41,713 bases of DNA from SKVR01 sp037441525 (GCA_037441525.1 JBBISA010000036.1:1-41713), one strand, 5' to 3'; counted from the stretch's first letter, positions 24,174-32,542 are shown. A program made the numbers and translations. The notes: generated by a model from the sequence alone, not told the origin.

Positions 24174-24572
24174 ATGATAACCGATCCAATTGCAGATTAC
24201 CTTACAAGAATAAGGAATGCCGTAAAGGCCAATCACAGGATTGTAGAAATTCCTGCATCGAATCTTAAAAAGGGGATCACAAAAATCCTTTTTGAGAAGG
24301 GGTATATCCTAAATTACAAGTTTGATGAAAACGATAAAGGCGGAATTATTAAAATCGCTCTTAAGTATCATCCTACTACCAAAATTTCAGCTATCAGCAG
24401 TATTCAGCGTGTTAGCCGTCCTGGATTGAGAAAATATTGTAATCACAGTGATCTTCCCAGGGTAATGAATGGTTTAGGTATTGCCATAATTTCTACATCC
24501 AGAGGTTTAATTACCGACAAGGAAGCCCGTAAAGAGGGTGTTGGCGGTGAAGTAATTTGTTACGTTAGCTAA
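24174..24572 (+). CDS. rpsH: 30S ribosomal protein S8
   Basis: 132 residues from the ATG at 24174 (MITDPIADYLTRIRNA); an upstream extension would run back into rpsN. The C-terminal GLGIAIISTSRGLITDKEAR block, which binds 16S helix 21, is intact. In E. coli S8 represses the spc operon at the rplX-rplE region; here rplX and rplE overlap, leaving no spacer for the same site. Confidence 0.97.
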   Translation: MITDPIADYLTRIRNAVKANHRIVEIPASNLKKGITKILFEKGYILNYKFDENDKGGIIKIALKYHPTTKISAISSIQRVSRPGLRKYCNHSDLPRVMNGLGIAIISTSRGLITDKEARKEGVGGEVICYVS

Positions 24573-24586
24573 TAAGGAGAGAAACT

Positions 24587-25141
24587 ATGTCAAGAATCGG
24601 AAAATTACCCGTTAAAATACCTGCCGGGGTTACTGTATCTGTTAACGATAAAAACGTTGTAACCGTTAAGGGCCCCAAAGGTGAACTTTCACAGGAATTA
24701 AAAGAAGATATTACCATCGATGTTGAAGGTAATACACTTCAGGTTGTTCGTCCAACCGATCAGAAAAAACACAGAGCATTGCATGGCCTCTATCGCGCCC
24801 TGATTAATAATATGGTTGTTGGTGTTTCTGATGGGTATAAAATCGTTCAGGAACTTGTTGGTGTGGGCTACAAGGCATCAAACAATGGTCAGTTGCTTGA
24901 GCTTGGTCTGGGTTATTCACACAATATCTTCATTGAGCTTCCTAAGGAAATTAAACTCGCAACAGTTACTGAAAGAGGTAAAAACCCTGTTATTATTCTG
25001 GAATCGCACGACAAACAGCTCATCGGTCAGGTGGCTGCCAAAATTAGGTCGATGCGCAAACCCGAACCATACAAAGGAAAAGGTATCAAGTTCCAGAATG
25101 AAATTTTGCGCAGAAAAGCCGGAAAATCAGCAGGTAAATAA
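24587..25141 (+). CDS. rplF: 50S ribosomal protein L6
   Basis: 184 residues with the two repeated L6 domains. MSRIGKLPVKIPAGV opens the protein and the C-terminal motif reads RKPEPYKGKGIKFQNEILRRK (partly quoted). L6 lies near the factor-binding site. It follows rpsH by 14 bases after an AAGGAGAGA stretch, one of the few Shine-Dalgarno-like sequences in the window. Confidence 0.97.
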   Translation: MSRIGKLPVKIPAGVTVSVNDKNVVTVKGPKGELSQELKEDITIDVEGNTLQVVRPTDQKKHRALHGLYRALINNMVVGVSDGYKIVQELVGVGYKASNNGQLLELGLGYSHNIFIELPKEIKLATVTERGKNPVIILESHDKQLIGQVAAKIRSMRKPEPYKGKGIKFQNEILRRKAGKSAGK

Positions 25142-25173
25142 TCATTGTAAAATAATATTTAATCATCGGATAG

Positions 25174-25533
25174 ATGGCAGCAAATAGCAAATTAAGCAGA
25201 AGGCTTAAAATAAAGTACCGGGTACGCAAAAGACTATTCGGAACAGATGAAAAGCCTAGGTTATCAGTTTTTAGGAGCAACAAACAAATTTATGTTCAAC
25301 TGATTAACGATGATAAAGGTTCTACTATTGTTGCAGCTTCGAGCGCAGAAAAAGCTATGGCCGATAAAAAAGGTACTAAAAGCGATGTGGCAAAAGAAGT
25401 TGGTAAATTAATAGCCGAAAAGGCAAAACAAGCCGGAATTGAAACTGTAGTTTTTGACCGCAATGGGTATTTGTATCACGGTAGAGTTAAATCTTTGGCT
25501 GATGGAGCCAGGGAAGGAGGCTTAAAATTCTAA
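25174..25533 (+). CDS. rplR: 50S ribosomal protein L18
   Basis: 119 residues. L18 binds 5S rRNA in the central protuberance. It has RKRLFGTDEKPRLSVFRSNK, IYVQLINDDKGSTI and the C-terminal VVFDRNGYLYHGRVKSLADGA. Spacing is 32 bases from rplF and 4 to rpsE. Confidence 0.97.
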   Translation: MAANSKLSRRLKIKYRVRKRLFGTDEKPRLSVFRSNKQIYVQLINDDKGSTIVAASSAEKAMADKKGTKSDVAKEVGKLIAEKAKQAGIETVVFDRNGYLYHGRVKSLADGAREGGLKF

Positions 25534-25537
25534 GACT

Positions 25538-26056
25538 ATGACAAACGTAAATGTAAAGAAAGTAAAATCCAGCGAAATAGAATTCAAAGACAGGCTGGTT
25601 AGCATACAAAGGGTTACCAAAGTTACCAAGGGCGGTAGAACCTTTAGTTTTTCAGCCATTGTTGTAGTCGGAAACGAAAACGGAGTGGTTGGTTATGGAT
25701 TAGGAAAAGCCAAGGAAGTTACCACTGCTATCAGCAAGGGTATTGATGATGCCAAAAAGCACCTGATCAAAGTACCTGTTCACAAAGGTACAATTCCACA
25801 TCCGCAGGAAGGAAAATACAGTGGTGCTCAGGTACTTATTCGCCCCGCAGCCCACGGTACCGGTGTTATAGCTGGTGGGGCCATGAGAGCAGTGCTCGAA
25901 AGTGTTGGGATTACCGACGTTTTGGCCAAATCTAAAGGCTCGTCAAACCCTCATAGTGTTGTAAAAGCCACCATTGACGCTCTTACCAAATTGAGAGACC
26001 CTTTCACCGTTGCACAGCAAAGAGGTATTTCTGTTGATAAGGTTTTTAACGGGTAA
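25538..26056 (+). CDS. rpsE: 30S ribosomal protein S5
   Basis: 172 residues. The N-terminal double-stranded-RNA-binding domain has FKDRLVSIQRVTKVTKGGR, and the C-terminal domain has GTGVIAGGAMRAVLE and KGSSNPHSVVKATIDAL. S5 affects fidelity and mRNA unwinding; the loop changed in spectinomycin resistance (VTKGGR) is normal. A 96-base spacer with a hairpin follows. Confidence 0.97.
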   Translation: MTNVNVKKVKSSEIEFKDRLVSIQRVTKVTKGGRTFSFSAIVVVGNENGVVGYGLGKAKEVTTAISKGIDDAKKHLIKVPVHKGTIPHPQEGKYSGAQVLIRPAAHGTGVIAGGAMRAVLESVGITDVLAKSKGSSNPHSVVKATIDALTKLRDPFTVAQQRGISVDKVFNG

Positions 26057-26071
26057 TAAATTATAAATTAT

Positions 26072-26098
26072 AGCAGGTAGGTGCCTAATCTGCCTGCT
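26072..26098 (+). terminator. Intra-cluster stem-loop between rpsE and rpmD
   Basis: AGCAGGTAG (26072-26080) pairs with CTGCCTGCT (26090-26098) over 9 positions with one G-U pair and a 9-nt loop. It is followed by CATTTTAT, a poor T-run. It could be a partial terminator, a processing site or a protein-binding site. Confidence 0.5.
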
Positions 26099-26152
26099 CA
26101 TTTTATACTTAATAAGCAAACTCCGAATAGGAAATAAAAAATATCTGTTCAA

Positions 26153-26338
26153 ATGAAGAAATATAAAATTTCACAGATCAGAAGTGCAATTGGGCGTCCT
26201 GACAGACAAAAAAAGACACTACAGGCACTTGGGTTGCGTAAACTAAATCGCTCCATCATAATTGAAGGAACCCCTCAGTTAATGGGTATGGTTGATCAGG
26301 TTAGGCATCTTCTGAGTATCGAGGAAATAGAAGCATAA
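26153..26338 (+). CDS. rpmD: 50S ribosomal protein L30
   Basis: 61 residues, the typical bacterial size. YKISQIRSAIGRPDRQKKTLQALGL (partly quoted) and the C-terminal GMVDQVRHLLSIEEIEA match the family. The start follows the 96-base spacer carrying the stem-loop. rplO is 37 bases downstream. Confidence 0.95.
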   Translation: MKKYKISQIRSAIGRPDRQKKTLQALGLRKLNRSIIIEGTPQLMGMVDQVRHLLSIEEIEA

Positions 26339-26375
26339 TAATTAAGGTTATATTAATTTTAAATAAAATACAGGA

Positions 26376-26825
26376 ATGGATTTAAGTAGTCTTAAACCAG
26401 CAGTTGGTTCAGTAAAATCCTCAAAAAGAATTGCCAGAGGTCAGGGATCAGGTAAAGGTGGTACTGCAACACGTGGTCATAAGGGCGCAAAATCACGTTC
26501 AGGTTACAGCCGCAAAGCTGGGTTTGAAGGTGGACAGATGCCCCTGGTAAGAAGGGTACCAAAATTTGGATTCAAAAACAGAAACAGGGTTGAGTATGCC
26601 GCTGTTAATCTTGATGTATTGCAGGAACTTTCTGACAAAAAAAGCCTAACCGTTATCAATCCCGAAGTGCTTATGCAAAATGGATTAATATCAGGAAATG
26701 ACCTTGTGAAAATTTTGGGAAGAGGCGAATTAAAGGCAGCCATTGAGGTAACAGCCCATAAATTTTCTGCAACAGCATCGGCAGCAATCGAATCCAAAGG
26801 GGGTAAAGTTAATATCATACAATAA
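26376..26825 (+). CDS. rplO: 50S ribosomal protein L15
   Basis: 149 residues. The Gly/Arg/Lys-rich N-terminal arm (RIARGQGSGKGGTATRGHKG) threads into 23S rRNA, and the C-terminal domain has KILGRGELKAAIEVTAHKFS. Its TAA overlaps the secY ATG by one base, suggesting coupling of the two genes. Confidence 0.97.
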   Translation: MDLSSLKPAVGSVKSSKRIARGQGSGKGGTATRGHKGAKSRSGYSRKAGFEGGQMPLVRRVPKFGFKNRNRVEYAAVNLDVLQELSDKKSLTVINPEVLMQNGLISGNDLVKILGRGELKAAIEVTAHKFSATASAAIESKGGKVNIIQ

Positions 26826-28186
26826 TGAAACGTTTTTTCCAGACATTACATAATATTTACCGGATTGAGGATCTTAGGATTAGGATAATTAATACACTTG
26901 GTATTGTATTGATATACAGGCTGGGTTCGTATGTAGTTCTTCCTGGTGTTGACCCGCAGATGCTCGATACTCTTCAGGCTCAGACTTCTGAAGGATTGCT
27001 TGGCCTGCTGAATATGTTTTCTGGTGGAGCATTTTCAAATGCTTCCATTTTCGCATTGGGTATTATGCCCTACATCAGTGCCTCCATTGTAATACAGTTG
27101 CTCGGCGTGGCTGTTCCTTATTTTCAGAAACTGCAAAAGGAAGGCGAGAGTGGTCGTAAAAAGATAAATCAAATTACCAGGTACCTTACAGTTATAATTA
27201 CCGCAGCTCAGGCACCTGCCTATCTGGCTAATCTGGCCAACCAGTTACCCCGAGAGGCAATAACTCCCTTTGATGGAGACCCCGGTGCATCCATGACATT
27301 TTTCATGATTTCATCAGTAATTATTCTTATTGCCGGAACAATGTTCGTTATGTGGCTGGGTGAAAAGATTACCGATAAAGGCATCGGCAATGGTATTTCC
27401 CTTATAATCATGGTGGGGATCATTGCTAATCTGCCGGCTGCTCTTCTTGGTGAGTTAGATACCAGAATGGGCGCTGCAGGGGGTGGTCTTGTGGTCTTTA
27501 TTTTGGAGATTGTCATCCTGATGGTTATTGTGGTTCTTTCTATTCTGCTGGTGCAGGGAACAAGAAGAATTCCTGTTCAGTTTGCAAAAAGAATAGTAGG
27601 AAATAAACAATATGGCGGGGTACGTCAGTATATTCCTCTTAAGGTAAATGCCTCTGGTGTAATGCCTATCATTTTTGCTCAGGCAATTATGTTTATACCA
27701 ATTACTTTGGCTGGATTTGCTGATTCAGAAACCCTCAGCGGTTTTGCAGCAACCTTTTCAAATTTGCTGGGGTTCTGGTACAATTTTACCTTTGCAGTCC
27801 TGATTATTCTTTTCACCTATTTCTATACAGCTATTACTGTTAACCCCAGTCAAATGGCCGAAGATATGAAGAAGAATGGAGGATTTATCCCAGGTGTTAA
27901 ACCAGGAAAGAAAACTGCTGAATTTATTGATAATGTGATGTCAAAAATTACTCTTCCCGGTTCCATTTTCCTTGCCTTTGTAGCAATCATGCCTTCGCTG
28001 GTAAGTTTAATGGGCGTAACAGGTCAGTTTGCGCAGTTCTTTGGGGGCACATCACTCTTAATTATGGTGGGTGTAGTGCTCGACACCTTGCAGCAGATCG
28101 AAAGTCATTTGTTAATGAGACATTATGATGGTCTGACCAAATCCGGAAGGATTAAAGGACGTTCATCCATGGGGATGACAGGTTAA
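26825..28186 (+). CDS. secY: Protein translocase subunit SecY
   Basis: 453 residues with ten expected membrane helices. SecY forms the pore of the SecYEG channel in the inner membrane. Visible are the plug region after GSYVVLPGVD, MPYISASIVIQLLG in TM2, FVMWLGEKITDKGIGNGISL, and the cytoplasmic loop RRIPVQFAKRIVG. The C-terminal cytoplasmic part ends in RIKGRSSMGMTG. It starts within the rplO stop and map follows after 14 bases. Confidence 0.98.
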   Translation: MKRFFQTLHNIYRIEDLRIRIINTLGIVLIYRLGSYVVLPGVDPQMLDTLQAQTSEGLLGLLNMFSGGAFSNASIFALGIMPYISASIVIQLLGVAVPYFQKLQKEGESGRKKINQITRYLTVIITAAQAPAYLANLANQLPREAITPFDGDPGASMTFFMISSVIILIAGTMFVMWLGEKITDKGIGNGISLIIMVGIIANLPAALLGELDTRMGAAGGGLVVFILEIVILMVIVVLSILLVQGTRRIPVQFAKRIVGNKQYGGVRQYIPLKVNASGVMPIIFAQAIMFIPITLAGFADSETLSGFAATFSNLLGFWYNFTFAVLIILFTYFYTAITVNPSQMAEDMKKNGGFIPGVKPGKKTAEFIDNVMSKITLPGSIFLAFVAIMPSLVSLMGVTGQFAQFFGGTSLLIMVGVVLDTLQQIESHLLMRHYDGLTKSGRIKGRSSMGMTG

Positions 28187-28200
28187 TTGCCATACCCACG

Positions 28201-29001
28201 ATGATTGTGTACAAATCTGATAATGAAATTGAATTAATCAGAGAAAGTTCTTTGCTTGTTGCGAAAACTCTGGGTGAAGTTGCCAAATATATCAAGCCCG
28301 GAATTAAAACCCTTGAACTCGATAAAATTGCAGAAACATTTATTCGGGATCATGGTGCAATTCCTGGGTTTAAAGGGTATCACGGTTTTAGTTCCACCTT
28401 ATGTATATCTCCAAATGATCAGGTAGTTCATGGCATACCAGGTAACAGGGAGATAAAGGAAGGAGAAATAATTTCCATCGACTGTGGTGTGCTTAAAAAT
28501 GGTTACTATGGCGACTCTGCCTACTCATTTGGTATTGGTGAAGTTGATGAAACTGCCAGGCGGCTGTTAAAGGTTACCCATCAATGTTTGATGCTTGGAA
28601 TTGAAAAGGCTGTTGAAGGTAATACTCTGGGAGACATCTCATCAACCATACAGGATCATGCCGAAAATGCTGGTTTTTCAGTGGTTAGAGAGCTTGTGGG
28701 CCATGGTTTGGGCCGCAATTTGCACGAACCACCCGAAGTGCCCAATTTTGGTAAATCTGGTAGAGGATTAAAGTTGCGTAAAGGATTGGTCATTGCTATC
28801 GAACCCATGATTAATGCCGGTAAAAGGCATGTGGTGCAGGAAAAAGATGGATGGACAATCAGAACCGCAGACCGCAAGTTATCTGCTCACTTTGAACATA
28901 CCATTGCGGTAGGCATTGAAAAAGCTGATATACTTTCAAGTTTTTCTTACATCACAGAGTCGCTCAGGTCCAACATAAACAACATTTTAATTATTGAATA
29001 G
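28201..29001 (+). CDS. map: Methionine aminopeptidase, type I
   Basis: 266 residues. It removes the initiator Met from nascent chains. All five metal ligands are visible: D94 and D105 (DCGVLKNGYYGD), H168 (VGHGLGRNLHE), E201 (IAIEPMIN) and E232 (FEHTIAV). The N-terminus is the short type without zinc-finger extension. It lies between secY and infA; adk, which sits between secY and map in many bacteria, is missing here. Confidence 0.97.
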   Translation: MIVYKSDNEIELIRESSLLVAKTLGEVAKYIKPGIKTLELDKIAETFIRDHGAIPGFKGYHGFSSTLCISPNDQVVHGIPGNREIKEGEIISIDCGVLKNGYYGDSAYSFGIGEVDETARRLLKVTHQCLMLGIEKAVEGNTLGDISSTIQDHAENAGFSVVRELVGHGLGRNLHEPPEVPNFGKSGRGLKLRKGLVIAIEPMINAGKRHVVQEKDGWTIRTADRKLSAHFEHTIAVGIEKADILSSFSYITESLRSNINNILIIE

Positions 29002-29002
29002 T

Positions 29003-29221
29003 ATGGCAAAACAAGCCTCAATACAACAAGACGGAACCGTTATCGAATCATTGGGTAATGCAATGTTCCGTGTTGAATTGGAAAACGGGCATGTAATCAC
29101 AGCTCATATATCCGGGAAAATGCGAATGCATTACATTAAAATACTTCCCGGCGATAAGGTAAAGATTGAAATGTCGCCATACGATCTGTCAAAAGGAAGA
29201 ATAACCTTTAGATACAAGTAA
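29003..29221 (+). CDS. infA: Translation initiation factor IF-1
   Basis: 72 residues from the ATG at 29003, one base after the map stop; a TTG at 28994 inside map is unlikely. It is an S1-like OB fold: MAKQASIQQDGTVIESLGNA, then GHVITAHISGKMRMHYIKILPGDKV and the final ITFRYK. IF-1 occupies the 30S A site during initiation. Confidence 0.97.
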   Translation: MAKQASIQQDGTVIESLGNAMFRVELENGHVITAHISGKMRMHYIKILPGDKVKIEMSPYDLSKGRITFRYK

Positions 29222-29260
29222 TAAATTTTTGATATCCAGAACACAGTAAAAAACTTCGAA

Positions 29261-29377
29261 ATGAAAGTAAAAGTATCTGTAAAGAAAAGAAGCCCCGAGT
29301 GTAAAATTGTGCGCCGCAAGGGTAGGATTTACGTTATTAACAAGAAAAATCCCAAATTCAAACAGCGCCAGGGATAA
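29261..29377 (+). CDS. rpmJ: 50S ribosomal protein L36 (zinc-ligand-poor form)
   Basis: 38 residues, read from the sequence directly: it starts MKVKVSVKKRSPECKIVRRK and ends NPKFKQRQG. The canonical zinc ribbon uses C11, C14, C27 and H32/33; here only C14 remains (Ser11, Asn27 and Phe33), so zinc is probably not bound. I believe this form is usual in Bacteroidota. It lies between infA and rpsM, as in most bacteria. Confidence 0.95.
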   Translation: MKVKVSVKKRSPECKIVRRKGRIYVINKKNPKFKQRQG

Positions 29378-29404
29378 AAAGATAATATTTAACTGATTTA
29401 GTAT

Positions 29405-29782
29405 ATGGCACGTATTGCAGGTATTGATATACCAAAGAATAAAAGAGGCGAGATAGCCTTGACCTACATTTACGGTATTGGTCGCAGCACAGCTCAAAAA
29501 ATTCTGGCCGAAGCCGGAGTGGATATCAACATTAAGGTTCAGGACTGGAACGACGACCAGATCACCAGTATCCGTAATATTATCAATGATAATTATAAGG
29601 TAGAAGGTGGTTTGCGTTCTGAAGTCCAGATGAACATTAAGCGATTAATGGATATTGGTTGCTATAGAGGTATCCGTCATCGTATTGGGCTTCCGCTAAG
29701 GGGACAAAAAACCAAAAACAACGCCCGTACCCGTAAAGGGAAGAAAAAAACTGTTGCCAACAAGAAGAAGGCAACCAAGTAA
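29405..29782 (+). CDS. rpsM: 30S ribosomal protein S13
   Basis: 125 residues. ARIAGIDIPKNKRGEIALTYIYGIG (partly quoted) is the start, GCYRGIRHRIGLPLRGQ lies in the middle, and the basic C-terminal tail reaches toward A- and P-site tRNA. S13 also bridges to L5. A 75-base spacer with a stem-loop separates it from rpsK. Confidence 0.97.
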   Translation: MARIAGIDIPKNKRGEIALTYIYGIGRSTAQKILAEAGVDINIKVQDWNDDQITSIRNIINDNYKVEGGLRSEVQMNIKRLMDIGCYRGIRHRIGLPLRGQKTKNNARTRKGKKKTVANKKKATK

Positions 29783-29801
29783 AATAATAATTTATTTATG
29801 G

Positions 29802-29829
29802 AGGCACAACTTGTTTAGAGTTGTTGCCT
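29802..29829 (+). promoter_or_regulatory. Stem-loop in the rpsM-rpsK spacer
   Basis: AGGCACAACT (29802-29811) pairs with AGTTGTTGCCT (29819-29829) through ten pairs with one bulged T and a 7-nt loop. A T6 run follows 12 bases later. It may be an RNA-binding or processing site; no family assignment could be made. Confidence 0.4.
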
Positions 29830-29857
29830 GATCAGAGCTAATTTTTTATAATAAACT

Positions 29858-30256
29858 ATGGCGAAAACAACGAAGAGTACACGCGCAGTGAAAAAGCGTG
29901 TAGTTAAAGTAGAACCGGTTGGACAGGCGCATATTTTTGCTTCATTCAACAATATCATTATTTCACTTACCAACACCACCGGCCAGGTAATTTCATGGTC
30001 GAGTGCAGGTAAAATGGGATTCAAAGGTTCAAAGAAGAATACCCCCTATGCCGGGCAAATGGCTGCTACCGATGCTGCCAAAATTGCCTTTGATGCCGGA
30101 TTACGTAAAGTAAAAGTGTTTGTTAAGGGACCTGGTTCAGGGCGCGAATCTGCCATCAGAACTTTGCACGCCGCTGGAATAGAGGTTACTGAAATTGTTG
30201 ATGTTACCCCACTGCCACATAATGGCTGCAGACCTCCCAAAAGAAGAAGAGTTTAA
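29858..30256 (+). CDS. rpsK: 30S ribosomal protein S11
   Basis: 132 residues. S11 lies in the 30S platform near the Shine-Dalgarno helix. It keeps FASFNNIIISLTNTTGQVISW, GPGSGRESAIRTLHAAGIEV and the C-terminal DVTPLPHNGCRPPKRRRV. The Asn in PHNGCRPPK is the position known to convert to isoaspartate in E. coli. Confidence 0.98.
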   Translation: MAKTTKSTRAVKKRVVKVEPVGQAHIFASFNNIIISLTNTTGQVISWSSAGKMGFKGSKKNTPYAGQMAATDAAKIAFDAGLRKVKVFVKGPGSGRESAIRTLHAAGIEVTEIVDVTPLPHNGCRPPKRRRV

Positions 30257-30298
30257 TCGTATTCAAACAACTTTTTATTAAAAAGAATATTTACAATT

Positions 30299-30904
30299 AT
30301 GGCAAGATATAGAGGACCCCAATCAAAAATTGCAAGAAAATTTGGCGATGCAATTTTTGGTGCCGACAAAGCATTTGAAAAGAAAAAATACCCTCCAGGG
30401 ATGCATGGAGCAATCAAAAAAAGGAAAAAACTTTCCGAATATGGTATTCAACTCCAGGAAAAACAAAAAGCCAAATATACCTATGGCCTTCTCGAAAGAC
30501 AGTTTTCAAACCTGTTTGAGAAAGCTACACGCAAAAAAGGGATCACCGGTGAAATACTCCTTCAACTATTGGAAGCCCGCCTCGATAACGTTGTATTCAG
30601 ACTTGGAGTTGCCCCTTCGCGTCGTGCTGCCCGCCAATTAGTTGGCCACAAGCACATTACTGTTAACGGTGAAGTGGTTAATATTCCTTCTTATACTTTA
30701 CGCCCTGGCGATGTAATTGGTGTTAGAGAAAAATCAAAGAGCCTTGAAGTTATTGCAGAATCACTCAGTGGCCGTGCAAATAGCTTTAGCTGGCTGGAGT
30801 GGGATCAGCAGAAACTTGAAGGAAAATTTCTTAATATGCCCGAACGCGATCTGATTCCTGAAAATATTAAGGAACAGCTTATTGTGGAATTATATTCCAA
30901 ATAA
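30299..30904 (+). CDS. rpsD: 30S ribosomal protein S4 (zinc-free form)
   Basis: 201 residues. S4 is a primary assembly protein. The N-terminal zinc-binding cysteines found in some bacteria are absent. The S4 RNA-binding domain is visible as RLDNVVFRLGVAPSRRAARQLVGHKHITVNG (partly quoted), and the C-terminus ends IVELYSK. In E. coli S4 represses the alpha operon; the stem-loop ahead of rpsK would be the first place to look for a similar site. Confidence 0.97.
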   Translation: MARYRGPQSKIARKFGDAIFGADKAFEKKKYPPGMHGAIKKRKKLSEYGIQLQEKQKAKYTYGLLERQFSNLFEKATRKKGITGEILLQLLEARLDNVVFRLGVAPSRRAARQLVGHKHITVNGEVVNIPSYTLRPGDVIGVREKSKSLEVIAESLSGRANSFSWLEWDQQKLEGKFLNMPERDLIPENIKEQLIVELYSK

Positions 30905-30953
30905 TCCTATTAGAATTATTCTGATTTACTATAAAAATAAAACCCACTGATAA

Positions 30954-31946
30954 ATGGCAATATTAGCTTTTCAAAAACCGGATAAGGTCATAATGCTCGA
31001 ATCTGATGGGAGCTTTGGCAAGTTTGAGTTCAGGCCACTTGAACCAGGCTACGGCATTACCGTTGGTAATGCTCTGCGGCGCATACTGCTCTCTTCTCTT
31101 GAAGGTTTTGCTATTACATCTATTCGCATCGATAGCGTTGAACACGAGTTCTCATCTATTAAAGGTGTTGTAGAAGATGTAACCGAAATTATCCTTAACC
31201 TTAAGAAGATCAGGTTCAGACAAAAAGTAGATGAGGAAGATAGTGAAAAAGTTTCTGTGAGCATTTCAGGAAAGGATGTTTTCAGGGCGGGTGATCTTAA
31301 TAGTGCCTTATCAAACTTTCAGGTTATTAATAACGATGTTGTTATTTGCAATTTGGAACCATCTGTAAATCTCAATATCGAACTAACCATTGAAAAGGGC
31401 AGAGGATACGTTCCGGCAGAAGAGAATAAACCTCTTAACCCGGTGTTGGGACAAATCGCAATTGATTCAATTTTTACCCCCGTTAAGAATGTAAAGTATT
31501 TTGTTGAAAACTACCGTGTTGAACAAAAAACTGACTACGAAAAACTGGTTCTTGAAATTCTTACCGATGGCTCAGTTGCCCCCAAAGATGCCCTTAAAGA
31601 AGCTGCTAAAATTCTGATCTTCCATTTTATGCTCTTTTCTGATGAGAAGATAACCCTGGATGCCGAAGAAAAGGCTACCAGCGAAGAATTTGATGAAACT
31701 TCACTGCACATGCGTCAGCTTCTTAAAACCAAACTGGTTGATATGGACCTGAGCGTGAGGGCTCTTAATTGCCTTAAAGCAGCTGATGTAGAAACCCTTT
31801 CCGATTTGGTTTCGCTTAACAAACATGATCTGCTCAAGTTCCGAAATTTTGGTAAGAAATCACTTACAGAACTGGAAGAACTTATTAAGTCCAAAAACCT
31901 AAGTTTTGGCATGAACCTTTCAAAATACAAATTAGATAAGGACTAA
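30954..31946 (+). CDS. rpoA: DNA-directed RNA polymerase alpha subunit
   Basis: 330 residues. The N-terminal domain (about 1-230) holds the dimer motif GYGITVGNALRRILLSSLEG and drives core assembly. After a linker, the C-terminal domain (from about 255) has VDMDLSVRALNCLKAADVETLSDLV and FRNFGKKSLTELEELI, the helix-hairpin-helix fold that binds UP elements and activators. It follows rpsD by 49 bases and precedes rplQ by 5. Confidence 0.98.
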   Translation: MAILAFQKPDKVIMLESDGSFGKFEFRPLEPGYGITVGNALRRILLSSLEGFAITSIRIDSVEHEFSSIKGVVEDVTEIILNLKKIRFRQKVDEEDSEKVSVSISGKDVFRAGDLNSALSNFQVINNDVVICNLEPSVNLNIELTIEKGRGYVPAEENKPLNPVLGQIAIDSIFTPVKNVKYFVENYRVEQKTDYEKLVLEILTDGSVAPKDALKEAAKILIFHFMLFSDEKITLDAEEKATSEEFDETSLHMRQLLKTKLVDMDLSVRALNCLKAADVETLSDLVSLNKHDLLKFRNFGKKSLTELEELIKSKNLSFGMNLSKYKLDKD

Positions 31947-31951
31947 TTGAA

Positions 31952-32542
31952 ATGAGACACAGAAAAAAGATAAATCATTTGGGAAGAAAAGCTGCCCATC
32001 GTGGTGCGATGCTTTCAAATATGGCCGCTTCCCTTATCCTGCATAAAAGGATTTTTACAACTCTTGCAAAGGCAAAAGCTTTGAAAGTTTACGTTGAGCC
32101 TCTTATAACAAAGTCAAAAGAAGATTCAACCCATTCGCGCCGTACGGTTTTCTCCTACCTTCAAAACAAAGATGCCGTTAGCGAACTCTTTAGGGAAGTA
32201 TCACAAAAAGTAGCCGACCGTCCTGGTGGATATACAAGGATTCTGAAAACAGGTTTCAGAAAAGGTGATGCTGCTGAAATGTGCTTTATTGAGCTTGTTG
32301 ATTATAACGCCAACATGCTCAAAGTATCTGATGATGCCGCTAAAAAGACCAGAAGAAGCCGTAGAGGCAAAAAATCAACTGATGCTGCTGCAAAAACTGC
32401 TGCTCCTGCGGTGGAATCAGTAGAAGAAACCGAAGTTGAAACAGAACCCGAAGTTGCTGACGAGCAACCCGACGAAATAGTTGATGAAAATTCCGAATCA
32501 ACAGAGACTGAAGACAACGCTGAAGAGAAAAAGCCGGAATAA
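31952..32542 (+). CDS. rplQ: 50S ribosomal protein L17 with acidic C-terminal tail
   Basis: 196 residues, against about 115-130 in most bacteria. The L17 fold is in residues 1-125 (MRHRKKINHLGRKAAHRGAM, TTLAKAKALKVYVEPLITKSK). A basic stretch (KKTRRSRRGKK) follows, and then about 60 residues rich in Glu, Ala, Thr and Ser, surely disordered. L17 sits at the tunnel exit side of the 50S. Last gene of the cluster, followed by a terminator. Confidence 0.96.
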   Translation: MRHRKKINHLGRKAAHRGAMLSNMAASLILHKRIFTTLAKAKALKVYVEPLITKSKEDSTHSRRTVFSYLQNKDAVSELFREVSQKVADRPGGYTRILKTGFRKGDAAEMCFIELVDYNANMLKVSDDAAKKTRRSRRGKKSTDAAAKTAAPAVESVEETEVETEPEVADEQPDEIVDENSESTETEDNAEEKKPE

